A stretch of DNA of 64,000 nucleotides from Temnopleurus reevesii (Eukaryota > Echinodermata > Echinoidea > Temnopleuroida > Temnopleuridae): contig BQKZ01002453.1 in assembly GCA_036244855.1 (NCBI GenBank), positions 27,203 through 91,202 of the forward strand. Direction: 5' to 3'. Below are positions 37,623 through 49,812 of the stretch, piece after piece. Within the stretch, counting starts at the first letter, position 1. Each line of letters begins with the position of its first letter. Both the position numbers and the translations under genes were made by a program. A model generated the notes under the pieces. That model was not told the DNA's origin and did no database searches. It saw nothing but the letters and a program-made list of their open reading frames with translations.

Positions 37623-38720
37623 AAAGGGAACTCCAACTAATTCATTTTATATGAAAAAATTATGGACTTTTATAACAAACACTAGTGACATGATCTTTTG
37701 GAAAATTGGCAACTTTGATGACGTCATGGTTGCACTTGTAACAACTTATCAATGGATAAAAATAGTGCATTATAATAATGCTTATTATAAAAATGTACAA
37801 AAGGAATAAATTCAGAGCATGGAGAAAACGATTTGAAACCTGCAACTATTTTATTTTCTCTTTAAACACACATCATTAGAATGTATATTTCATCTTGCAT
37901 TATATTAATTTATTACGGAAGTAAACTGATGATGATCAGCGCCAAATATCATTTTGCTCTGTTGCTGCTGCCAAGCAAATCTAGTATATTGTTACATAAA
38001 TCAATGACTTATGAAACTTCATGACCAAAAACTGTTCGATTATGCGTTACGTATATTTTCACCATGTCTCCTGTTATAGATATTCTTTATTTGTATTTCG
38101 AAGGGGTACTTCCTACAGACATTGATGATGTATGAACAAATGAAGAAAAATAAGATCAGCAAATTGTGAAGAATTTGAGCAAAATCGTACAATCTGTTCT
38201 AAAGTTATGTAATTTTCCACTGTGGAAATAAATGAAATGAACAATTTCAAAGTTCCCACGTACACCTGTTATTGGCATCCTTGATTCGGCAACTCTGCTG
38301 GTAGAATCTGTGATGTCATCATGGAGGACTCCCCATTCACTTTGTACATGTTGTACACAAAAGTTAACATTTTCCTCTTATCAAGAAAAGAAGACAACCT
38401 TTTTGTTATTTGAACATAATTGCCACATAAATCTGCAAGCGTTTAACACAAGATGACGCCTCATTTGAAATTTTGAAGTGATTCATTTCTAATAAGCCCA
38501 TGTACAAAGTAAATATGGAGTTCTTTATGTTGCCATAACAGATTGCAAAGTTGCCAACTCAGGGATGCCCATCGCAGGTGGAAATGTACACTTTGAAAAT
38601 GCATAGCTTTTTCATCAATGTCTAGCTGGAGGAGTTCTCTTCTTGATTTCTCAGTGGCATTGAAAAATAGCTCTTTGAAAATCTGGTGGCAATATGATAC
38701 TCCCTCGTAATATTATAATT
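37623..38720. mobile_element. Palindromic element related to the one at 7571
   Basis: Inverted arms at about 38221-38360 and 38495-38610, sharing TTCAAAGT, GGCATCC, GGCAACT and a CTTTGTACATG pairing around a short centre. The left border with AAAGGGAACTCC at 37624 is tentative. The arms also match the middle of the 7571-8074 element. No coding capacity. Confidence 0.6.
38253..38260 (-). promoter_or_regulatory. Su(H)/CSL-type site inside a palindromic repeat
   Basis: CGTGGGAA on the minus strand. It lies within the left arm of an inverted-repeat element, so it may be carried passively by the repeat. Confidence 0.25.
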
Positions 38721-39355
38721 GTAAATCGTATTTTTTTTATAATCAAGTAAACGTCTATTGGTTGGCAAACTAAAGTATAAAATAGATTTCTATAATTTAA
38801 GTGAAGGTATTGTGACAGCACTGAAGTTGTATGAATCGTTGTTTCATAATCACCTTAAATCTCAGCATAGTTTCATGCTTCTAAATCAAGCTGTCAATAA
38901 CCGATTATGATGGACGGCTGGGTGAATGTTTTTTGACAATTTTTGAGCACTTGAATGTTCTCCTAAATACTCTCCGCCAGATGGGCTGTTAAGAGCTTGT
39001 TAAAAAGAATATAAACTTGTAGAGTGAAGCCACACGTTTTCCACTCCACTATAAAGAGGTAAATCGGGACAAAGAAATCCATTCCACAACAAAGAAACTC
39101 ATATGGAAATTCCACCACAAAAGCGGGCAAAACTTTACCTCTCTCCTTCCAAGCTCCCTCATTCGATCAGATTTTCTTTGCTAACCCCTGACCATTTTTT
39201 TTCCTCTCCGTGATTTTCTTTCTTTACCGCTGTGTGTTTGTCCGTAAAGCCCAGACTGGCGCGGGTGTGTGCATTGTTTGCCTAAGAAACAGGTTGCACA
39301 CACGTCGCCCAAAGAAAAGGGCTGAAGAAAGAAAAAGTTTGCAGCTATTGTTCAG

Positions 39356-39365
39356 GTCGCGTGCC
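39356..39365 (-). promoter_or_regulatory. Full class C site GGCACGCGAC
   Basis: Minus strand context CTG-GGCACGCGAC-CTG, about 9.5 kb upstream of the Delta ATG, flanked by CAGCTG at the start and a non-repetitive block (39200-39450). Confidence 0.45.
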
Positions 39366-40095
39366 CAGCTGTTGTTGTAAAGACATTCATTCATACAGAA
39401 AGACAAGGTGTATGCAAAGGAGAGATTTGGATTGTAAATAGCCATACATCACACAAGACTACCTGTTAGTCGTGATTCAGACTGGGCTCGTTGGGATTAG
39501 AAAATAACCACATAAAAAGACAGGTCGAATTTGCAGGAATGTATGTATCAATACTAATTTACAAAACACGGTTGCAAATCTCATCACAGCTTTACTTTAA
39601 AAATCAAGTGTACCTCATTTTCTCGCATTTTGCTCCACCTGCGAGAGCGAGCACTCGCTAATATACCACTTGAACGATCGTTGCACTATCATAATACACA
39701 CTATTCTAGATTAAAAAATATAAATCTGAACTTCAAAACAGTTCGTCTCAATTTGTTCTTGCCCAATTTCCTCTTCTATGTATTACACGTGTATATCACA
39801 AAATACCTGACACGAATGAGACTAACAAAGTCTCTCAAGTTTCTTTGTATCGGAGAGAAAGTGCTTTGTGTCTGATGAAAACTTTTCTGATCGAGGGCAG
39901 GCTTTTGCTATGTCTTTATTCTTTTGTTTGAAATATCGTAGCGTTAGCACATGTAGAAATATTTTTGAGTACAGCAGTATAGTGTTTCAAGATGAAATGA
40001 TCTATTCATTTATGTCATTTATTAGATTTGCTCACAAATATAGTCAAGTAGCACAGTAACGATCAAGCTCATGTAAGTGAATAAAATTACAATAC

Positions 40096-40123
40096 ACCCC
40101 CCCCCCCACACACACACACACAC
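40096..40123. repeat. Poly-C followed by (CA)n
   Basis: About 12 C then about eight CA units. Confidence 0.9.
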
Positions 40124-40553
40124 TTCTCAAAGCGTTCCTGCCTTCTTTCATAAATTGATATGATATTTATTTAATTTTGCGTGCAACTATTTCAGAAGTT
40201 TTATACATGTAACTTCAGGACGAGTTGCCTGACAGGCCCCCGTTCTAAACATATCTGCCTTCCACTTAACATGCTTAATACGTTGGTATTTACAATCAAA
40301 TGATATTGACCAATATCCTGAACATTGTGTTTTGAACAATGTGTATTGAATCTTTAGAACACCAAGGTGTATATAGCACCGGATACTGGTAAACGATTTG
40401 CTTTTATATCCGGATTAAAGGAGTCTAAATAGTCTGAGCAAGCCGACTGCACTGCAAAAACTAAGGTGTTACTATTTCACCGACTCAATGCTCACAATTT
40501 TCAACACTATTATATACACGCGTTTCTGATGAACAACACAAGTGTGTACAGTC

Positions 40554-40629
40554 AAACCTGTCTATAGCGGCCAGCGAAGGGAAACAGCAAAAGTGGCCAC
40601 TATAGACAGGTGGCCACTATAGACAGGTT
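40554..40629. repeat. Inverted repeat AACCTGTCTATAGCGGCC with doubled right arm
   Basis: Left arm at 40554-40573. The right arm TGGCCACTATAGACAGG occurs twice in tandem (40594-40610 and 40611-40627), so one left arm could pair with either. Confidence 0.75.
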
Positions 40630-40673
40630 GGCGGCCATTTTGAATTTTCATAACATGAAACGGATGCATGTAT

Positions 40674-40698
40674 NNNNNNNNNNNNNNNNNNNNNNNNN
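40674..40698. other. Assembly gap, 25 N
   Basis: Run of 25 unknown bases directly beside the inverted repeat at 40554. True size unknown. Confidence 0.99.
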
Positions 40699-41112
40699 AG
40701 CCTACTACATCGACAATTTTCAAAATGAGGTTCGAGCTAGACATTTTTACTTTCACGCTCGCAAGATCGACACTGACAAATTATTTGCTTTGAGCCCGAC
40801 AGCACGCAAACAGACCTACAAGACCGACTAACGTAAATATAGTGCTGTCGGACTAATAGACCAATTTTACCTAGGCCTAGAGTCGGTCTAATTTGCAAAA
40901 TTTATGTTCGGTCGTAATCATGTGCGTTTTCATAATTTTGTCGGATTGATAAGTTGTCTGACTCTAATCCGTTTTTATGTAATGTCTATTTCGTGCACCA
41001 ATTATTCAAAATGTCGGCCTCGTGAGCTGTCGGACTCGTGGGCTGTCGGACTCGTCGGTAGTTCCCATATAACACCTGTGGAATGTTACACTTTCAGGAG
41101 TCAGATACACTG

Positions 41113-41420
41113 CAATGTTGGATAATAATAATAATGAAAATACACAACATTTATATAGCGCTTAATATATACAAAGTGTTTCTAAACGCTCTGTGCATTA
41201 TTACACGGCTAAAGCATGGCTACCATTTTGCGCTCACTACATTCAAGGAATTCCTTCCTACCAGCACCCATTCACATCACCTGGCAGTGCCTGGGTTGAG
41301 TGCCGCACAGTATGGATGAATTTGTTGTTAAAGGATATTTACACCATGGGTGGAATTCGAACTTACGATCCTCGGGTTGAAAGGAGAGAATCATTACCAC
41401 TACACCAAGACGCCTCCACT
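41113..41420. repeat. Dispersed repeat, most complete copy
   Basis: Starts with AAT units, then CATTTATATAGCGCTTAATAT, CACCCATTCACATCACCTGG, GGATGAAT and GGAATTCGAACTTACG (inverted box B-like), and ends near CACTACACCAAGACGCC. It resembles the split copy at 4010-5090. Confidence 0.65.
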
Positions 41421-41980
41421 ACATGCATGGCATATGCTGTTATACAAAATGAACTGATGAACACAATAAAATACAATATCATATTTCATCTCGAGAAATA
41501 TCAACAACCCCCTTCCCCATTTTACCCTTTTCTTATATCCTCTTCTTAAAAAAAAAACATTTGTATCGCACTTCTGATAGGAAATCGATCCGGATAAATC
41601 GAATGTGTATAAGTCCGGGTTTTATGAAATCTATCAATATCATATTTTAGTATAATTAAGGTCAAAAGAGCGGTAATGAACAATGTGTTATCTTTTATAG
41701 TCATCAAATAAACGATCTCTGTGTTTATAACGATATAGATATATTTATGCTATTTTGACTTTTTTAAAATAGACATTTGAACAATATATGTAGGTTTAAT
41801 TGCAAAGTCTTATACCACCTGATTTGGATGCAGACTGTACAGTTTGTAATATATTATGTAATGATGTAATTCTGGCGTGACTGAATAGGCATGTTTACGA
41901 AATACACAATATACAGATAGCATTGTTGTCAATACATAATTATTCAACCATGTTAACTGAATTGGAATCTGATTGAATCA

Positions 41981-42037
41981 TAAAGACTTTTAATCTGAGG
42001 GTCACGGGTTCGAGTCCCCTATCTGCCTATCGGGCGA
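41981..42037 (+). pseudogene. tRNA-Lys(TTT)-like 3' half
   Basis: AGACTTTTAATCT forms an anticodon arm with a TTT anticodon, followed by GAGGGTCACGGGTTCGAGTCC (variable loop, T arm and box B) and CTATCGGGCG, which resembles a lysine tRNA acceptor end. The 5' half is absent immediately upstream, so it is not a functional tRNA gene as it stands. Confidence 0.65.
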
Positions 42038-42310
42038 AGTCATTGTTTTTAAATCCCACTGTCTTTCATGATTCATCACTATCATCATGATCATCGTCCT
42101 CATCGCGAGAGCGCAGGCTTATTTTCAGACCACATTGGTTTGAGTGAGGTAATTTGTACATGTATTTTATAAGAGCTTGAGTGAAGTGACTACAATCAAA
42201 CGAACCTAAAGAATATCTAATAAACAAATATTGAATAATTGTTTCATTTTTACTGGATTAATGAAGAAGATCATTTGTATGTTTATTCTGTAGTAAAGGT
42301 TTCTTAATAG

Positions 42311-42402
42311 AACCCGGTTAGCTCAGTCGGTAGAGCACAATGCGTTAAACATGTTAAATGTGGGATTTATCGGTTAGCAGGTTAGAGTCCCTTATCTTGC
42401 AA
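42311..42402 (+). pseudogene. tRNA-like sequence with a good 5' half and decayed 3' half
   Basis: CCCGGTTAGCTCAGTCGGTAGAGCA is a near-canonical tRNA 5' half with box A, close to lysine tRNA. The middle does not fold as an anticodon arm, and the box B is altered to GGTTAGAGTCCC. The end, CTTATCTTGC, resembles that of the upstream piece, suggesting a tRNA-derived SINE family. Confidence 0.6.
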
Positions 42403-45226
42403 AAGTTATATTATTTTATTTTCCAGACGGTTTTCTATAAATGAATATAGGTTCATTTTTAAAACCAAGATATTATTCATTATAATTTCATAATCGTAAT
42501 CATCTTTATCAACCCGAAGTTCTTTTTCTCTCGAATATTTATTTATCTAAATTGCGGAGGGGTTTAATTAGGCATATGATCATATTCCTCCAAAATTTCA
42601 AAATCGGGTGTAGAGTTAGAATTCGTTCATATTCTTAGAACAGGTGATGAAATATCGTAACAAAATTATATAGCCTATAATCCTGAAAGTTGAAGTTCAA
42701 AGGTCAATGGCTGACACCAATTAGAGAGTGGTTGTAAAAGTATATGGGGCTTGATCGACGCTCACAATCATTCAATATCTAATGGCCGCAAGATATGGTA
42801 CGGACAAGTCAAACCATGCAGGGCTACTGCTGGAGTATTAATGCGTTACACATGGACCTGCGTCATGTGCGTGCCAGTAGGTTTTGCAAATGGACCCCCA
42901 AGAAAAAAAAGTAGGAAATAAAGTAACTAGAAATAAATAAATGAACTAAATATAACATAACTGAATAAAAAATAATAAAAAGAAGCGATAAATAAGATTT
43001 TTTTTTTTAAAGATATGTTCAATTATACATATCCCTCGCACCCCCCTCCCCCACACACACACACAAAAAAGAGGAGAGAATCTGCCACGTAGGTTTATGC
43101 TAAAACATTGTGATTGAAGAACTAAAAAAAAGTTTAGATGAATATACGAGTCACGTTTTAATTACCATGAATGTATTCAGATGGATGGAAAACTTCCCTA
43201 GAATGCTAAAATAAAGTTACATGAGTCTTGTCATATAAATGGTGTTAAATGAGAGGTTATTAATGACGTTTTTTTTTTTTTATCGTACATGACAAAAATG
43301 TAACGAAAGTTTCCCTTCACACGTCATCCATTCACTAAGTCTTGATATTCAGGTAATACGATTCATAAATTTATTAATCTTTTCATCCGTTTATAAAAAC
43401 ACAAACCGCCATCAAATTATTCACAAGCATCTTCATTTAAAGTTACAGAATGGATTTGGAATTGATCTCTACATATCAAGTTTTGTGATTAATTGCCCTT
43501 TTTTACTTTAAAAGAATACATTTCTCTACAAAGATCAACGGAGCATTGCTCCGTTAATAGTAACCATCAGTGTGCTTCTTTAAAAAAATGCAGACGAAAT
43601 CAAATATCCGTATATTTAGGACAATCATGACAATAGAATTTTGGTTATAATACGGCGGCAGCGATCATCAAATTTCACCGATCAATGTCATGATACATTC
43701 ATGTAGTTGAGGAAACTCAATATGAAATTAGTCAAAAGTTCAAAATTCAGGTCAACAATTGAAAATATTCAAAAGCTAACTCTTCCATTGTTTACTTTCA
43801 TTTCTATCGTTCTTTTCTATTGAAGAGCATGATTTGTTCTCGAAAGAAAAGACAGAAAATATCTACTTGTCCTGTATGTTAAAATCGAAACTGAACATCA
43901 GTGATATTTATATTTTGCAGAGTTGTGTAACCAAGTCCAGTTGAGGACTGTGTGTTCTAAAAGCATCCATCTCTGCATATTCTCTAACACTGAACACACG
44001 GTGTCATAACCTTCTGATCGTGCTTATCCCTCTGATCGCGTGAGGAAGGTGCTATCAGAACACACAGTCATCAACTGGACTACCCTTAACCCATGGTACA
44101 AGGCAACATGTTTGGTTGCCCGAAAGTGTCGTGAAAATAGAAAGACAAGTGAAATGCCATGTGAAAAGTCATTTTCATTTTTTTTTCACTCATTTTCTAG
44201 GACAACCACTCATATCTCATAATAATATTTAGTTAGCTACATGAGATTTTTCTTTTTTTTCAAATTTCGTAGTAAAAATGAGTCCTCTAGCCTTTCACGC
44301 ATACCAAATTATCATACACAAGTGTATATGTCTGATTTTGGCGCGCATTTATAATATTGTCACTTTTTTATTCACACCGTCGAACTATATTTCTGGGAAT
44401 GACAACAAATTCAGGTGAGAAAGGTTTCGAGCTTTTGAAAGGATGCCAAATTTAATTCAGCCCAAACTAATATAATTCCCAAACTTTGCTAAGTAACGTT
44501 TTTTCCATCCTGGTACACATACCGCAATATCCTTTCATCTTCCGTGATATGATAATAACTTTGGGGTTAGTTTATATTTCATGGGAACTATATGAATTTT
44601 TATCATTTACCGGACATATCAAATTATTATTATATAGTTTCTAGGAACGAAGTGGAAAAAAATCAGGTGGGAAAATTTTCAAGCTGAAATATATATTCGT
44701 TTAATCTAGTTATCATACTTTATCTACCTCGTCTGATATTTGGATGTTCTGGGTTAATGAGATACTGCATAATCATGAATATTGATAAAATGCATTTTAA
44801 AAAAGGAACATGCATGATATTGTTATGCTAAAAGTTTTCTCCCAGTCGAAACTGTGGCAACCAGCTGACCAGCAAAACTTATCATACACTTTTTCCCCTT
44901 TTCTATTTGCTGGACTTTTTTTCGAGGCTTATTTGTTTCGACAAAAGTAGTTTTGTAAGTCCTTCTATACCCAATTTTAGAGGATGCTTTTTTATCTTAT
45001 GATAAGGTGACATTTTACTCGGGGATTTATGAATTACTGTGAGATAAAATAACTTTTATCGTGTTGCAATCATTAATTAGACTCACTTTTCCCCCAAAGT
45101 GTAGGTTACATGCCCATTTCTTTGTTCAGTATAATGTGTAAAATGTATTGGCTCAGCTGGCTTTATATTTCATAGAAGGCCACTCAATATTTCATCAAGA
45201 TACATATTTCACATGAAACTTCGCTT
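42403..45226. other. Intergenic, no recognised gene
   Basis: AT-rich with a CA run at about 43048. No coding or RNA signal seen. Confidence 0.5.
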
Positions 45227-45285
45227 CATCCCAAGCCAGACACTCTACCGATTGAGCTATATAGACCCTCTTTTTGACCGATGGA
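45227..45285 (-). repeat. tRNA-derived 5' half (box A), inverted
   Basis: The minus strand reads GGGTCTATATAGCTCAATCGGTAGAGTGTCTGG, a tRNA-like D-arm and box A. No box B follows in the right place. Confidence 0.55.
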
Positions 45286-45464
45286 ATTTTCGTTCGCTAA
45301 AGTGAATAATTTGACTTTAATCATTTTGGAGTTCCGTTCCTCTTGAAGGATGGACTGGAAATGCGTTTCCACCATTCAGGAATACCATGCATACGGGGTG
45401 AATGTTTTGATGTATTATGGATCCGTCCATCGGTTGGAAGCAGCAACTGTTTGGCTTTGCCTTG

Positions 45465-45508
45465 AAGTGATCTCTCATGGCGTGAGGTCGAATCCCACCG
45501 CTGCCGCG
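45465..45508 (+). repeat. tRNA-derived SINE 3' part (box B)
   Basis: GTGAGGTCGAATCCCACCGCTGCCGC matches the box B end of the SINE at 3541-3640 (GGGTTCGATCCCACAGCTGCCGC). Confidence 0.55.
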
Positions 45509-45517
45509 TTTTTTTAA

Positions 45518-45589
45518 CCCATTGACCGCAGAATTATTCAATTCTCATTGACTTTTTGCATAGACTACCCGGTTCCAGTATTCAATTAG
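45518..45589. mobile_element. Short TTAA-flanked MITE, copy A
   Basis: TTAA then CCCATTGACC at the left, TTAA at 45590 on the right, with core GACTTTTTGCATAGACTACC and CCGGTTCCAG. Related copies at 49743 and 57061. Confidence 0.55.
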
Positions 45590-45638
45590 TTAATATTTTA
45601 TAGAATAGTAATGCACCCTGAAGAGGTGCAACATTGCA

Positions 45639-45764
45639 CTTGAAAGGCTGCTTCCAGTGTTGGAATATGCAAAATCATTCCTTGAAAGGCTGCTTCCAGT
45701 GTTGGAATATGCAAAATCATTCCTTGAAAGGCTGCTTCCAGTGTTGGAATATGCAAAATCGTTC
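45639..45764. repeat. Three tandem 42-bp units, nearly identical
   Basis: Units start at 45639, 45681 and 45723, each CTTGAAAGGCTGCTTCCAGT onward. They differ only at the last few bases, so the array is recent. The unit is a multiple of three, giving an open frame with a 14-residue repeat, but there is no sign of a gene. Confidence 0.95.
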
Positions 45765-46818
45765 CCCCTTTTTAACTATGCGCAGGAGGAATAATTTATT
45801 AATTCAAGCCATTTAAATCATCAGCGTATATCAATCAACAGCTAAAATCAAACGTTTAACTTCCCATCGAACAACCATTAATTGTATCAAGTCAATATTA
45901 TCATTAGCGGAATCGGTAGGGGACCCAACCGAATATTAATACTTGTTCATAGCGGGGTATCGGATGCCCTTAAAGAATACCGAACTTGACTCGATCAGAC
46001 CTAGGGCTGAATAAACCCTATTCTTTTTACAACCCTCAATAAGAAAATACTCAAATTAACAACACATTTCTTCGGTCACCTTCACGAACAGACCGATGTA
46101 TTGTCGATTGAATAAAAATATTATTTTTCTAAAATTCGTTGTCATATTACCCATACTACTTTTAAGTGCAAACTAGAGCCTTTTTCCTTTCTAAACTGAA
46201 TTACGCTGTAAATGTTAAAAGTGTTTTGAAAGGCTAATCGATTCGAAACGATATGGACATTGAATCAATTCATAACTTGTTATCATATGGAGAACTTCTA
46301 TAAAAGTAAATATGACTCTTGTCTATTTCATGCATTTCTGGCTGGAATTTGGAATTTATTCATTTGAACGTCATTGATATGTACAGCCAACATTTTGTTC
46401 TGATTACATTTTTTTTTCATACACATTGTGTTATATCAAAAAAATTATGCAAAATCAAGAAAATATAAATGATTTAGTAACAATAATGAAACAATTGTAT
46501 ATGAGATTAAATAAATATTTGACAACAACCAATCGAATCTATACAATTAATACATATTTATAGGTCAAATTTAAACAATTACAAATTATCATGGTTTGTA
46601 TGAGTTATATAAAGACCCCCGAACAGTAAAAGCGGTTTCTTCGAGCATTTGGAAAGAAATATTGGTGTAATAATGTGATATATACATATAGGTTAACTAG
46701 CATAAAGGCTGACGAAATAGATTAACCTGTAGCAGTTACTACATTACAGTTTAAAGTTCGTCGCCATCTTGACAGTTTTAATGAATTAGATATGTTATTA
46801 AATATTTCTGTAGATGAT

Positions 46819-46828
46819 ATTTGCATAT
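46819..46828 (+). promoter_or_regulatory. POU octamer-like ATTTGCATAT
   Basis: Perfect ATTTGCAT core in AT-rich DNA. The same ten bases occur at 15919 and, inverted, at 31706. Confidence 0.2.
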
Positions 46829-49742
46829 AAACGTCTTCAAACGTCGTTTTATTATTTTTTTAATTGAAAACATAAGATTAGAAGTGACACGGTTCTCAAG
46901 ATTCCAATTTCGTCATCATAATCTGTCACATTTATTGTAGTTACATTTCATGAAACCAATTTACGAGCTCAGAGTGGACTTATCCTGAAAGAGAGGCTAA
47001 ATCTTTTGCAAAGTAATGTAAAAATTTACCATTTTATGGTGTTCCCAAATATTTCATCAAAAGAGCATTGTAGCAATTGACCCAAACCAAATCATACTCC
47101 CTCTTTAAAGGGTCGAGAGACGTGTTGAACTCGAGGTTGGATAGCAATTAGTAGCGGTAGCCCGCAGACCCAGTAAAGGGCTACCGGTAGCGACCCCTTC
47201 AAGGAACATCCGGCGCCATGCAGTCCACTCACTCCCGACAAAGCAACACACCTTGGGTCACCTCAGGATACTCAGATATTCGCACAACTTGAAATGTTTC
47301 AGGTGATATTTATACCCTTGATCATGTTGATTCGAAAGGCGACACTACGAACACATGTTCGACCTTTTCCCCTCAAAATATGGCTCAAAAGGTGACCATG
47401 ATTTTGTGTTTATGAATAAGTCGTTCTCATTTAATTTAGCCAAATGCCTCACAAGGTTGAATACTTATGCCACATACACTGAATATATATGAAATAAATG
47501 ATTTATGTATAAAATTTAGCAGTTTATTAAAATGATTCTGGGAAAATGTCACATTGTAAAGAAATTGCTTTTTTTTTAAATTTCTAATGATTAGTATATC
47601 ATGTAACATGGGACCGCTAAACGGGAAGGGGTAGGGCAAGGGGCTTAAGCCCCTCTAAAAAAATGTGTGCATTTCGACGTGCGAGTAACGCATGTGCATG
47701 TAACGTTGGTCAACGATTGCGAATTTATGCAGTGCGTAAGAGCCGAGGTACACATGTCATACGTCGAAACTGTTCGTTTCACATTTTTTTTCTCTCGAAA
47801 CCTTCATCTTACAGGACGCTTGAGAAACGTACCCAAAATGCACGCCAACGTATTTGCCAAATTCTCTGTACGTCGGGCATACGCCAGCGAAAACGTCCTA
47901 ATTTGGCAGCCTCATAACATTCAGCTGTATAAATTTAAGATTTATTATCTATTAGCTTTTTTTAAAGTGCAAATTACTTCGATTTCTTCCTTTTTTATTT
48001 CTATTTAAAATGGAATACAGCTCCAAATGAAATGAACAAGGAAATGACTTTGAAACTCAAATCTGGCGATTTTCGACTGACAATACAACACATTTTTTTT
48101 AAAAGAACTGTATATCCATTTTTATGCATGCCTACTTTTCACAATCATAATTTTGTTCTAATTCATATATTATTATTATATTTTTTTTTTACTATTTCCT
48201 TCATCGTTATTTATAGTGGCATGGGAAATGATTATAAGGGACGCATGCTGAGCGCAATTAGATGGAATAAAGAAGGTTCTTTCAGTCCAACCCAGCATGC
48301 TGGTATACCGGCTGCTGGGTTGGATGAGCGGTGAGTGGCGGCCCTTTAACGTCACACGTTCTTTCACTCACTTTTCTTCTCACTTTTCTTCATCAAACTT
48401 CTATACCTCCAGGGCGCGTGGGACCCGATATTTTTGACAGCTTTTACTCCTTTATGTCTTTCTTGTAAAGATACATTTCTGGAAGAATAAAAAAAAAAGG
48501 AGCGTTATTTTGAAAACTTGGCGGCGTTCCGCGTTACGGCCATGATAAAGGGTGTTTATGCGTCGGTACCCGGAACGTGATATTAATGTTATGAATTCGT
48601 CAGGTGCGTGCGCGCGGGTCGTTTTCTTTTATCCCCTTTTCTGTTTGCTTTCTAACACGTTTTAGGGCTTGTGTTTTGCTAGAAGCAACTTTGGACACTT
48701 GCCCAAGTGCAAATCTAACACTATTCTACTTTTAAGACGGAATTTATATGAATGTCAGTATGTTTTACATTTTCTTATAATTATTTTAAAAGTCTGCGTG
48801 TTTGCATTTCATTAAGGTTTCACAACCAGATTCAGTTTAAGCTGATTTGGGGTCAATCCATAGTCAATTAACTGCTCCGGGATTTTGTGTAAATTCAGAA
48901 ATTGAGATCGAACGATTCAACAGAAAGTAGCAGATTATGAAATGATAATAATTTGAAAGGTAATGTTTAATAAAAACACACCAAATGCTTAATAAATGCT
49001 AAATAAGCCCTTTTGTAATATTTTATCGAAATCATTAAAAAATTATGTCTATTTTTACTCATTCATTTTGCGGTAATATTATTTGCTTTGGTCAAGGAGA
49101 AAAAGATTTAAACCACTTTTAAAATGGTATTAACTTTAAAAAGGTAACGACCTACTGAAAATGTAACGAAGTAACGACTTCCGATTATTATAGTAAGGCG
49201 GGGTATTTTACGGGGTATTTGCGGTAATTTGGGTCAAATTAATCGGAGGGTATTTATGAGGTGTGTATTTAATTTGCTTGATCTGCATAACTCTCTTGTT
49301 TGTGAAATATTAGGAAAATAAATGATCGAAAATGTGATGGACCATTGCCACAACTCATTATTTTGTGGCGTAATATGGGAATAGTTCATTTTGCTGGTAC
49401 GTCCTTGGGTAGAACCATATTTGTTTTTGCTACACCGCCCCAAAAACAGGAAAACAAATAGGCATTGAAGCATTTACACCAATAAGAAGAGCTTTGAACC
49501 ACAAATTATGCAAATTAAAGCCATCCAAAATTTATGGTCCTAAAATTGTAACTGTGGTAAAATTAGAAATAATTGATAAATGATCTGGTGGGGAACTTGG
49601 AAGAAATAAATGCCCACTGGAAGCAAAATATCAAGCTGAACAGATGGGTAAACATCTTTACAACAGTTACCCTCATGAAATCATTTCAACGCAGTTGCTG
49701 TTGAGCACTAACGAACTAGAAATCCTCAACAAGATGGTTTAA

Positions 49743-49812
49743 CCCACTGACTACTTCATTCTTTAATTCCAATAGACTTTTTGTGGACCACCCGGTTCCA
49801 GAATTCAATGGG
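49743..49812. mobile_element. Short TTAA-flanked MITE, copy B
   Basis: TTAA then CCCACTGACT on the left; TTCAATGGG then TCAA (one change from TTAA) on the right, making CCCAYTGA inverted ends. The core GACTTTTTGTGGACC and CCCGGTTCCAG match copy A. Confidence 0.6.

Noticed and set aside
42311..42402. Functional tRNA gene
   Set aside because: The anticodon arm does not form and box B is altered; best read as SINE or pseudogene.
45634..45816. Small protein with three 14-residue repeats
   Set aside because: Explained by three recent 42-bp tandem units; no start context or neighbouring exons.
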